A DNA stretch of 17,290 nt from an uncultured Bacteroidales bacterium (GTDB taxonomy: Bacteria > Bacteroidota > Bacteroidia > Bacteroidales > UBA932). The position numbers and the translations under genes are program-made. Below the pieces are notes generated by a model. It was not told the DNA's origin, made no database searches, and was given only the letters and a program-made list of their open reading frames with translations. Shown here piece after piece: positions 8,456 through 15,115 of the stretch. The stretch covers positions 1 to 17,290 of the forward strand of contig CAMNAD010000013.1 of the NCBI GenBank assembly GCA_946530505.1, in the 5' to 3' direction. Each line of letters begins with the position of its first letter. Positions within the stretch are counted from its first letter, which is position 1.

Positions 8456-9409
8456 CTACGCAAGGTGCCAGTCTATGTCGCGCCAGGCAACGTGGTGATT
8501 CTCGGCGGGGATTCCCTTCTCGTCCATCCACTTGCGTGTGGCCCAGGTCATATAATTGTTTGCATTGCCTTCTGCGGCATTCCACAGCCATTTGGGCGTA
8601 GGCCACAGGCAATGCTTGAAGTCGATGTTCTTGTAGAATGACTCACGCACACCGCGCTGGCCGTGATGAGCCATCTGCATGTAATCACAATTCAGATATT
8701 TTGCATATTTGGTAATGCACTTGGTGCCGGCCTGCTCGCTGGCATCTCCGGTGAACACGACGGACTTGGAATCATCTTCGAAACGTACGATGACGGACTG
8801 TTCGTTCACTACGCTGGTGCCTTCGCTTGCAGTTGTGAATTCCGGATTTGCAATGCCGAGCACCTTTATGAAAATGCCGTCCATATCGTAGCGGGCACCG
8901 AGAGTAAGGTTGACAACATTTACGCCTGCAGCGGACATTTCATCGAGTTTCTTGTTGAAACGGTCGGTGAGAGCACGCCCTTCCTTTATGGAATCTGCAA
9001 GCCTGGAATAGAAGATGGTGTCGATCGTAATTCCCTGAAGATCGTCGGCGATATTCAGGAAAGCGCCGATATGGTCGCCGTGCGGGTGGGAGAACCACCA
9101 TGCATCAACTTTGTTGTTGCCCTGAGCTTTGATATAATTCCTGAGTTTCTGGGCATCGCCGTTGCTCTCCATGCCGCCATCAATCAAGATAAGATGCCCT
9201 GCAGCAGTCTTCAGGACATAAGAATTGCCGATAGTATCGGAGGCAGATGTCAGCTGCCAAAGAGAGAAGTGTCCTGTAGGCTTTTCTACAGGCTGTGTCT
9301 GGGTATTGTCATCCTTCCCTTCTTTGGAACAGGATTCCAGAAGGGAAGCGCCGAAGGCGAGCCCTGCTACAGAACTGCCGGCCACTTTCAGAAAATCTCT
9401 TCGTTTCAT
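8456..9409 (-). CDS. Tat-exported metallo-beta-lactamase-fold hydrolase (ComEC-type MBL domain), probable lipoprotein
   Basis: The 317-residue product starts with MKRRDFLKVAG, a twin-arginine export signal, and has a possible lipobox ending at Cys27 (LESC). It is therefore likely folded in the cytoplasm, exported and perhaps lipid-anchored. The rest is a single metallo-beta-lactamase fold. It shows IDGG near residue 76, the metal-binding motif SHPHGDH at 107-113 (His108, His110, Asp112, His113), FTGDAS with Asp222, and AHHG with His248/His249. This pattern is closest to stand-alone ComEC/Rec2-type and phosphorylcholine-esterase-type MBL proteins rather than true beta-lactamases. Substrate is unknown; a phosphodiester or other ester is plausible from the family. 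It is the first gene of the SusCD operon, so it may process the imported ligand. The start is fixed by the Tat motif. The C-terminus (NHHVAWRDIDWHLA) is histidine-rich and might add metal ligands. The fold call is secure; the function is not. Confidence 0.9.
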   Translation of the reverse strand: MKRRDFLKVAGSSVAGLAFGASLLESCSKEGKDDNTQTQPVEKPTGHFSLWQLTSASDTIGNSYVLKTAAGHLILIDGGMESNGDAQKLRNYIKAQGNNKVDAWWFSHPHGDHIGAFLNIADDLQGITIDTIFYSRLADSIKEGRALTDRFNKKLDEMSAAGVNVVNLTLGARYDMDGIFIKVLGIANPEFTTASEGTSVVNEQSVIVRFEDDSKSVVFTGDASEQAGTKCITKYAKYLNCDYMQMAHHGQRGVRESFYKNIDFKHCLWPTPKWLWNAAEGNANNYMTWATRKWMDEKGIPAENHHVAWRDIDWHLA

Positions 9410-9416
9410 TAGACCG

Positions 9417-9497
9417 AAAGTTAAAACTTTTAATCAACAATAATCTACACAAAAACCGAAATGAGCAAAAATCAAAGTTGATTGGTCATTCATCAAT
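9417..9497. promoter_or_regulatory. AT-rich leader with short palindromes and repeated ATCAA/TTGAT half-sites
   Basis: Between the hydrolase start and the shared promoter region lie AAAGTT-AA-AACTTT (9417-9430) and alternating ATCAA (9471), TTGAT (9478) and ATCAA (9492) half-sites. The two direct ATCAA copies are 21 bases apart, about two helical turns, and a further ATCAA lies at 9433. They would fall inside the 5' leader of the hydrolase-susCD transcript. They could bind a PUL regulator or form RNA hairpins. The local base composition is very AT-rich, so some such matches are expected by chance. Confidence 0.25.
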
Positions 9498-9518
9498 AAA
9501 ATTTATACTCGACAGCAA

Positions 9519-9548
9519 TTTGTTTTATGTGTTAAATCGTTACATTTG
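9519..9548 (+). promoter_or_regulatory. Candidate promoter for the GH106 gene
   Basis: TTTG at 9519-9522 and TACATTTG at 9541-9548 match the Bacteroidetes primary-sigma elements (-33 TTTG, -7 TAnnTTTG) with an 18-base spacer. Transcription would start a few bases after 9548, leaving a leader of roughly 35-40 bases before the ATG at 9591. It is the only element of this type I found on the plus strand of this gap. Confidence 0.55.
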
Positions 9549-9556
9549 CAAATATA
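9549..9556 (-). promoter_or_regulatory. Candidate -7 element for the hydrolase-susCD operon
   Basis: Read on the minus strand, 9556 to 9549 is TATATTTG, a full match to TAnnTTTG. It directly abuts the plus-strand -7 element, and the two form a palindromic core (ATTTGCAAAT at 9544-9553). Upstream on this strand there is no exact TTTG at the expected spacing, only TTTCG-like sequence near 9575-9580, so the -33 element is weak or replaced by an activator site. A start near 9544 would give a leader of about 135 bases. Confidence 0.45.
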
Positions 9557-9590
9557 GTACTTTTTTCGTATTCGAAAAATCGAAACAACA

Positions 9591-12500
9591 ATGAAAATAT
9601 TTTTTCGTATCTGCGCAATAGCAGTTCTGGCTGGATCTTGCTGCAATACCCATTTCGACAGGAAGGACTTTTCCTCTCTGAAAAACACTTTCGACAATCC
9701 CCCCCAAAGCGCAAAACCCATGGTCTGGTGGCACTGGATGAACGGAAACATCACTCCTGAAGGATTGCGCAGCGACATCCTGTGGATGCACAGAGCCGGA
9801 ATCGGAGGCTTTCATGTTTTCGACGCTGCCTTGAGCACGCCTCAAATGGTGGAGAAAAGGATTGCATACATGTCCGATGAATGGAAGGACGCTTTTGCCG
9901 GAGCCATCGCCCTTGCGGACTCTCTGGACATGGAGGTTGCTATTGCAAGTTCTCCCGGGTGGAGCTGCACCGGAGGTCCCTGGGTAGAGCCCGCAGACGG
10001 AATGAAGAAAATAACCTGGCGGACCATGTCTCTGGAAGGAGGATCGGTTTTCGAAGGAAAACTCCCCGAGCCATTCACCGTCAGCAGCCGTTTCCAGAAT
10101 GTCCCGCTGCCATACGAATACAATCATCATCAGGATGGCCCCATCCCTGAATGGTTCTACGAAGACATCGCTGTCCTCGCCGTAAAACTGCCTGCCGGCT
10201 ACCGCAAACTCGAAGATCTGGGAGCCAAAGTCAGTTCCAGCGGCGGACATTTCGACGTCAGCACACTGACCGACGGCGACCTCGACAATGCAGGGCTGCT
10301 TCCTCCGGGGCCCGGCGGCTTCGGATGGATACAGTATGAATTCCCCGAGCCTCAGAGTTTCAAGGCGGTTACTATCGTCAACCAGACTGCCCGCAACGGC
10401 GGACACGGCGTGCCTGCCACCTGCATGGACACACTGCTTGTCAGCGATGACGGCATCGACTGGAAGGTCCTGTGCGGCATCACCCAGGGAGCAGCCCAAG
10501 AACAGACAGAGTATATCCCGGAAGCCTCGGCGAGATTCTGGAGACTCAAGATACCCAATCCCGAAGCAAGTTATCATTATGGAATACTGAGACTTCCGGC
10601 CGCCCCTGCCACCGAAATCGGAGAGTTCAATCTACTCAGTCATCTTCCAGTCAACCATTTCGAGGAAAAGGCGGGATTTGCAGCCGTATGCGACCTTGCA
10701 CTCTACCCTAGCTCGAAGGAAGCAGAGGCATGCGAAGTGATAGACATCACTGACAAATGCAAGGACGGTGTGCTGCGCTGGGACGTCCCCGAAGGGAAAT
10801 GGACCGTATACCGTTTCGGCACCTCACTAACAGGGAAAAAGAATCATCCTGCATCTGCCGAAGCCACCGGCCTGGAAGTCGACAAACTCGACAAGGCCGC
10901 TTTCTCCCGTTATCTTCACACCTACCTGGACATGTATAAAGATGCCGCAGGCGGCTTGCTCGGAAAGCGCGGCATACAGTATCTGCTGATAGACAGTTAC
11001 GAGTCCGGGGCGCAGAACTGGACGCCTCTCATGAAGGAGGAATTTCCTGCCAGACGGGGGTACGATCTCATCCCCTGGCTTCCTGCTCTTGCCGGCGTAA
11101 TCGTGGAGAGCCCGGAGGCCACCGAACGCTTCCTTTGGGATTACCGGCGTACTCTTGGTGAACTTTTCGCCGAAAACTACGACAACGCTACCAAGGTGTG
11201 CCGCGAATACGGGATGGAGGGAGTATTCATAGAATCCCACGAGCATGGCAGGAACTGCCTTGCCGACGGCATCTCCATCAAGAAAAGCGCATCGTATCCC
11301 ATGTCTGCGATGTGGATACAAAGCACCCTCGGGGGCAGCACCACGCGCCGCACCGAAGGGCTGGCGGACATACTCGAATCTGCCTCTACGGCACACATTT
11401 ACGGACAGAATCTTGTTGCCGCGGAATCCTTGACCGCATCCGGCGTAAACCGTCAGGCCTACACTTATTGCCCGGAGAATCTCAAGCCTACGGCGGACCT
11501 GGAACTCTACGCAGGAGTCAACCGTTTCGTAATCCACGAAAGTTCCCACCAGCCACTGGACGACAAGGTCCCCGGAATGGGCATGTACATTTACGGACAA
11601 TGGTTCCACCGTCACGAGACCTGGGCTGAACAGGCATCCGCCTGGACGTCCTATCTTGCCAGAAGCTGTGCTATGATGCAGCAGGGACGCTTCGTGGCGG
11701 ACTTCCTGTATTATTATGGCGAAGACACGAACGTAACCGCGCAGTTCAGCCGCAGCGAACTGGACTCTCCATTCGGATACAGATACGATTTTGCGGGTCC
11801 GGAGGCGCTGCTCAAAGAAATTCGGGTCAAGCACGGAAAACTTGTCACCCGAAGCGGAATGGAGTATTCAGCGCTTGTAGTCGGCGGTCAGGGGCTGAGG
11901 ATGTCGGAGGAAGTGCGTGCATGCATAGAGAGAATCAAGGCAGCCGGCGTAAGGGTTATCGAAGACGGAGACTGCCATAAGGCGGTTGCCGGAATTGCTC
12001 CCGACATACAGGCAGAAGGAGGAGAATCACTGGTATTCGCCCACAGGACCATGCCATCTGCAGAAATCTACTGGCTCTGCAACAGCACGCGCAAAGCCCA
12101 GTCCCTTGATGTCAGTTTCCGCTGCAGCGGACGCAGACCGGAACTTTGGAATCCGGAAACCGGCGAAACACGCGAAGTTTCCTGGAACATGGCTGACGGC
12201 AGGACTGTCATACCCCTCGAATTCACTCCGGGAGAAGCATATTTCATTGTATTCGGAGAGCCGGTGCGCGAGAAATCACACATCGTGAAGCCGGTGCAGA
12301 TGAAAGAGGCACTTACTCTCGAAGGCCCCTGGAATGTTTCTTTTCAAGAAGGTCGTGGAGCACCGGCATCGGCAGTTTTCGAGCACCTCGCATCCTGGAC
12401 AGAATCTTCCGATCCCGGAATCAAGTATTTCTCCGGCACTGCGAAATATACTAAGGAATTCGAGATAGAGGTATCAGCTGACAGGTATGAGCTTGACCTC

Positions 12501-12776
12501 GGAGGAGTATGCAACATGGCGGAAGTCACCCTCAACGGCACGAAACTGCGCACCCTGTGGAGGGCGCCGTTCAGAATTGATGTCACGGGCGCCCTGAAGC
12601 CGGGGATGAACAAATTGGAGATATCTGTAACCAACCTCTGGCCCAACCGCCTCATCGGCGACGAACAGCCTGGCGTAAAGCAGCGCATCACCTACACCAC
12701 CTGGCCTTTCTACAAGGCCAGCGACCCTCTGCTGGTTTCCGGCCTGCTGGGCCCTGTGAAGATACTCAGCGACTGA
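9591..12776 (+). CDS. Glycoside hydrolase family 106-type alpha-L-rhamnosidase
   Basis: The 1061-residue product has a signal peptide with a likely lipoprotein cysteine at 17 or 18. The family-typical opening is at 44-52 (MVWWHWMNG), followed by NITPEGLRSDILWMHRAGIG, as in GH106 proteins such as Bacteroides BT0986. A galactose-binding (discoidin-like) insertion seems to occupy about 215-320 (LTDGDLDN...WIQYEF...FWRLKIP). The catalytic barrel resumes with DSYESGAQNWTP (about 467-478), EEFPARRGYDLIPWLP and IESHEHGRN (about 547). The C-terminal region (about 900-1061) is a GH2-like jelly roll (LTLEGPWNVSF, VTLNGTKL, NKLEISVTNLWPNRLIGD). GH106 enzymes remove alpha-L-rhamnose from plant glycans or glycosides. 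I do not assign the catalytic glutamates by number. The gene diverges from the SusCD operon across a shared promoter region, which supports membership of the same PUL. Confidence 0.9.
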   Translation: MKIFFRICAIAVLAGSCCNTHFDRKDFSSLKNTFDNPPQSAKPMVWWHWMNGNITPEGLRSDILWMHRAGIGGFHVFDAALSTPQMVEKRIAYMSDEWKDAFAGAIALADSLDMEVAIASSPGWSCTGGPWVEPADGMKKITWRTMSLEGGSVFEGKLPEPFTVSSRFQNVPLPYEYNHHQDGPIPEWFYEDIAVLAVKLPAGYRKLEDLGAKVSSSGGHFDVSTLTDGDLDNAGLLPPGPGGFGWIQYEFPEPQSFKAVTIVNQTARNGGHGVPATCMDTLLVSDDGIDWKVLCGITQGAAQEQTEYIPEASARFWRLKIPNPEASYHYGILRLPAAPATEIGEFNLLSHLPVNHFEEKAGFAAVCDLALYPSSKEAEACEVIDITDKCKDGVLRWDVPEGKWTVYRFGTSLTGKKNHPASAEATGLEVDKLDKAAFSRYLHTYLDMYKDAAGGLLGKRGIQYLLIDSYESGAQNWTPLMKEEFPARRGYDLIPWLPALAGVIVESPEATERFLWDYRRTLGELFAENYDNATKVCREYGMEGVFIESHEHGRNCLADGISIKKSASYPMSAMWIQSTLGGSTTRRTEGLADILESASTAHIYGQNLVAAESLTASGVNRQAYTYCPENLKPTADLELYAGVNRFVIHESSHQPLDDKVPGMGMYIYGQWFHRHETWAEQASAWTSYLARSCAMMQQGRFVADFLYYYGEDTNVTAQFSRSELDSPFGYRYDFAGPEALLKEIRVKHGKLVTRSGMEYSALVVGGQGLRMSEEVRACIERIKAAGVRVIEDGDCHKAVAGIAPDIQAEGGESLVFAHRTMPSAEIYWLCNSTRKAQSLDVSFRCSGRRPELWNPETGETREVSWNMADGRTVIPLEFTPGEAYFIVFGEPVREKSHIVKPVQMKEALTLEGPWNVSFQEGRGAPASAVFEHLASWTESSDPGIKYFSGTAKYTKEFEIEVSADRYELDLGGVCNMAEVTLNGTKLRTLWRAPFRIDVTGALKPGMNKLEISVTNLWPNRLIGDEQPGVKQRITYTTWPFYKASDPLLVSGLLGPVKILSD

Positions 12777-14364
12777 TTCTGATGCAGTCGATGACTGCAG
12801 GGAGATCTCCGGAAGGAGAAGAAATCTCCACGAAGTTATCTCCCTTTTTAAACCTTACTTCAGCGGCTGCTTCAGAGTAGCCGCTGTTTGCTTTGAGTTC
12901 GATATCCTGCGCAACGCCGTTCACGGCCAGGACGGCCTTGCAGTCGACATCGGAGAAGTAGCGCACTTCCACAGTGTACTTCCCTCCACTGCACCGGTGC
13001 AGGGTGCGCCACTGCAAGCAATTGTCTTCCGACCCGCCAAGGCCTTTCACCACAGCGCCGCAGGACGCTCCTTCCATCTGCACATATTTGGCTCCGCCGA
13101 GGCCAATGTCGTTGAAGGCAGGGATGTACCCCCACTCCGCCTCGTAGACGGAATCTTCTATGCGCTTTCCGCCTTTGACCGACAGTATCCTGGCATAGTG
13201 GGCGGGCACTTCCATGCGGATGCCCGGGGAACTTCCGAGATCTTCCCGGCGGACCAGGTCGCGCAGTGCAATCTCTCCCTTGAATCCAAGGATATCTGCA
13301 GGAACCTCGAAAAGCACCGCTTCCTCGGAAGGATTGTAAAGTGCCACGGCCCGTTCAAGACCGCGCAAGGTCTTGATATCCTTCACGAACACGTACCCGC
13401 TTCCTTCGTGCTGAACCACATAAGGCTGCAGCCCGAGGGGATCCTGATTGACGGCGATAAGTTCCGGGTTGGTGATGAGGGTGCGGGTATCTTCCGGCAG
13501 ATATGCCAGGTCGCAGCCTATCATCAACGGGGAGCTCATGATGCACCACAACCCGAAATGGGCTTCCTCCTCTGCGAAGGTCATTCCGTTGCCCCGACGC
13601 AGCATTGAAGGTCTGCCTGCATATCCGACCACCAGCATGTCCATGTCGTTGTACCTGCCGCCTCCGGCGTAGGCGGAAAGGTACATGTTCATTCTCATTA
13701 TATATGTAACGAAAGGCCATTCCGGAGCGATGTCACCGCTGATGCGCCAGGAGTTTCCCGCTTCGTTCACCCAGGTGCCCGGATAATGCCAGCGGCAGAT
13801 ATTCACTTCTACGGGATGGGTGGAAACGCTGTCTATCACCTCGCGTATGCGGAGGTATCTTTCTTTAGTATCGAGTTTGAGATGGTTGCCTCCACAGAAA
13901 TCTATCTTGATGAAATCGAAATTCCAGTCGTTGAAATAAACCTGCGCATCCTGCGCTTCGTGGCCCCAGAATCCGGCGCCGAAACCGTAGAAATCGTCAT
14001 TGTAACCGCTTCCGCAGGTGTTGTCGCCGGCATCGCTGTAAATACCTGCCTTCAGGCTTAGGGAATGAATATGGTCCACTACGGGTTTCATCCCGCCTGG
14101 GAATCGCTCGGGGTTTTCTGTCATTCTCCCGTTTTCGTCGCGAGGCCCGAAGTATCCATCGTCTATGTTGATATGGTCGTAGCCCGCTGCGGCGAGGCCG
14201 GTGGAGACCATCAGGTCGGCTTGCTGCATAATGAGAGTGTCGGAAATGTCGGTCATGAAAGCATTCCAACTGCTCCATCCCATTGCAGGGGGTGTCACGG
14301 CCACGGGAGCCTGCGTACAGGCGGCTGCAAGTACGAAGGCTGTCAGGTAGAGAGTTTTGCGCAT
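12766..14364 (-). CDS. Glycoside hydrolase family 27 (alpha-galactosidase or beta-L-arabinopyranosidase) with C-terminal CBM-like module
   Basis: The 532-residue product has a lipoprotein signal with a cysteine at 16 (AAAC). The GH27 barrel begins with MGWSSWNAF (28-36), then has NIDDGYF (66-72), the nucleophile motif FIKIDFCGG with Asp155, and WRISGDI with Asp211 as the likely acid/base. SSPLMIGCDL (277-286) and the LIAVNQDPLG segment (302-311) are further family signatures. The C-terminal beta domain ends near 400. A separate module (about 404-532), beginning VYEAE and ending VIDCIRI, has the look of a CBM35/CBM6-type carbohydrate-binding domain. GH27 enzymes remove terminal alpha-D-galactose or beta-L-arabinopyranose, and the sequence does not decide which. 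The start lies 1 base after the recR stop, implying cotranscription with recR. Its 3' end overlaps the convergent GH106 gene by 11 bases. Confidence 0.92.
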   Translation of the reverse strand: MRKTLYLTAFVLAAACTQAPVAVTPPAMGWSSWNAFMTDISDTLIMQQADLMVSTGLAAAGYDHINIDDGYFGPRDENGRMTENPERFPGGMKPVVDHIHSLSLKAGIYSDAGDNTCGSGYNDDFYGFGAGFWGHEAQDAQVYFNDWNFDFIKIDFCGGNHLKLDTKERYLRIREVIDSVSTHPVEVNICRWHYPGTWVNEAGNSWRISGDIAPEWPFVTYIMRMNMYLSAYAGGGRYNDMDMLVVGYAGRPSMLRRGNGMTFAEEEAHFGLWCIMSSPLMIGCDLAYLPEDTRTLITNPELIAVNQDPLGLQPYVVQHEGSGYVFVKDIKTLRGLERAVALYNPSEEAVLFEVPADILGFKGEIALRDLVRREDLGSSPGIRMEVPAHYARILSVKGGKRIEDSVYEAEWGYIPAFNDIGLGGAKYVQMEGASCGAVVKGLGGSEDNCLQWRTLHRCSGGKYTVEVRYFSDVDCKAVLAVNGVAQDIELKANSGYSEAAAEVRFKKGDNFVEISSPSGDLPAVIDCIRISR

Positions 14365-14365
14365 A

Positions 14366-14980
14366 TTACTGTGGTTTGAAAATCTGACGGTTTACTATGG
14401 ACCTTCCCAAAGTGAGGGAGTCGGCATATTCCAGGTCGTCTCCGAAGCCGAGGCCGCGCGCCAGTGTGGATATCCTGGCGGCGAGCGCCGATATCTTCCT
14501 GTAAATATAGAATGATGTGGTCTCCCCTTCGACATCGCCGCTGAGGGCAAGGATTACTTCCACCGGCTGTTCCGATTGCTGCAGTCGCTCCACGAGGCGG
14601 TCGATGCTGAGGTCGCCGGGGCCTATCCCGTTTATCGGCGAAATGATTCCTCCGAGCACATGGTATACACCATGGTACTGGCCGGTCGCCTCTATGCTCA
14701 TGACGTCTCGCACGCTTTCCACAACGCAGATGATGCCATGGTCCCGCCTGTTATCGGAACAAATGCCGCAGATGTCCTCATCCGCAATCATGTTGCATTC
14801 CTTGCAATAATGGACTTTGGTGGCCAGATCGTCTATGGCCGCTGCGAAGTGATGCACATTCTCGGCAGGCTGCCTAAGAAGGTGAAGAGCGAGCCGGAGC
14901 GCGCTTCTGGAGCCTACGCCCGGCAGTGAACTGATGGCCTCAACGGCTTCCTGTAGTATTTTGGAAGGATATTCGTTCAT
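14366..14980 (-). CDS. recR: Recombination protein RecR
   Basis: From the ATG at 14980 the product is 204 residues, the normal RecR length. It has an N-terminal helix-hairpin-helix (SSLPGVGSRSALRLALHLL), a four-cysteine zinc site (YCKEC...ICGIC; Cys59, 62, 71, 74) and a Toprim domain (IICVVESVRDVMSIE ... LGGIISPINGIGPGDL). RecR acts with RecO, and with RecF, to load RecA onto SSB-coated single-stranded DNA at gaps. A TTG at 14992 would add MHNN, but MNEYPSKIL is the usual Bacteroidetes start, so I chose the ATG. A -7-like TACTTTTG lies only about 10 bases upstream (14997 to 14990), so the transcript may have almost no leader. The GH27 gene follows after 1 base. Confidence 0.97.
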   Translation of the reverse strand: MNEYPSKILQEAVEAISSLPGVGSRSALRLALHLLRQPAENVHHFAAAIDDLATKVHYCKECNMIADEDICGICSDNRRDHGIICVVESVRDVMSIEATGQYHGVYHVLGGIISPINGIGPGDLSIDRLVERLQQSEQPVEVILALSGDVEGETTSFYIYRKISALAARISTLARGLGFGDDLEYADSLTLGRSIVNRQIFKPQ

Positions 14981-14989
14981 ATTATTATG

Positions 14990-14997
14990 CAAAAGTA
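14990..14997 (-). promoter_or_regulatory. Candidate recR promoter -7 element
   Basis: On the minus strand the sequence is TACTTTTG, matching TAnnTTTG. No TTTG lies at -33; that position falls in the opposite arm of the inverted repeat, behind an A/T tract. Transcription would start within about 5 bases of the recR ATG, giving a leaderless or nearly leaderless mRNA. Confidence 0.4.
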
Positions 14998-15019
14998 AGC
15001 AAAAAAAAAAATTTTTGCT

Positions 15020-15027
15020 TACTTTTG
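15020..15027 (+). promoter_or_regulatory. Candidate corA promoter -7 element
   Basis: TACTTTTG matches TAnnTTTG and is the mirror image of the recR element. No exact -33 TTTG is present at the usual distance. A start a few bases downstream would give a leader of about 80 bases containing two hairpins. Confidence 0.4.
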
Positions 15028-15030
15028 CAG

Positions 15031-15053
15031 GCTGACTTGTCCGTAACGTCAGC
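15031..15053 (+). other. Predicted hairpin 1 in the corA leader
   Basis: GCTGAC (15031-15036) and GTCAGC (15048-15053) are exact complements around an 11-base loop. The hairpin would lie at or just after the predicted corA transcription start, so it may stabilise the 5' end of the mRNA. The stem is only 6 bp. Confidence 0.35.
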
Positions 15054-15073
15054 TAACCCGTAAATATTAACCC

Positions 15074-15098
15074 TTCCAGCGCCTTTGGGGCGCCGGGA
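15074..15098 (+). other. Predicted hairpin 2 in the corA leader
   Basis: GCGCC (15079-15083) pairs with GGCGC (15089-15093) around TTTGG. After one A/C mismatch the stem continues through CC/GG, U.G and U-A pairs to 15074/15098. It ends 17 bases before the corA start and has no following T-run, so it is not a typical terminator. It may modulate corA translation. It does not match a magnesium riboswitch I recognise. Confidence 0.4.
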
Positions 15099-15115
15099 AC
15101 AAAATTGGAAGTGGA

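Larger units (their letters stand above)
14988..15029. repeat. Perfect 18-bp inverted repeat between recR and corA
   Basis: The left arm is TGCAAAAGTAAGCAAAAA (14988-15005). The right arm is its exact reverse complement (15012-15029). Six A residues lie between them. Each arm carries an outward-reading TACTTTTG, a match to the Bacteroidetes -7 consensus. The element therefore looks like a symmetric divergent promoter or operator for recR (left) and corA (right). A bidirectional terminator is unlikely, because both flanking genes are transcribed away from it. Confidence 0.75.

Noticed and set aside
8456..9409. True beta-lactamase (antibiotic resistance) reading of the MBL-fold gene
   Set aside because: The motif layout (SHPHGDH, FTGDAS, AHHG) and length fit ComEC-type MBL hydrolases, and its operon context is nutrient uptake.
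9540..10577. A 345-codon minus-strand open frame opposite the start of the GH106 gene, running through the promoter region
   Set aside because: It reads through the AT-rich control region, has no domain, and conflicts with a well-supported GH106 signal peptide and catalytic start.
14981..14992. TTG start at 14992 for recR
   Set aside because: The ATG at 14980 gives the normal RecR N-terminus and length, and the TTG lies inside the inverted repeat and the predicted -7 element.
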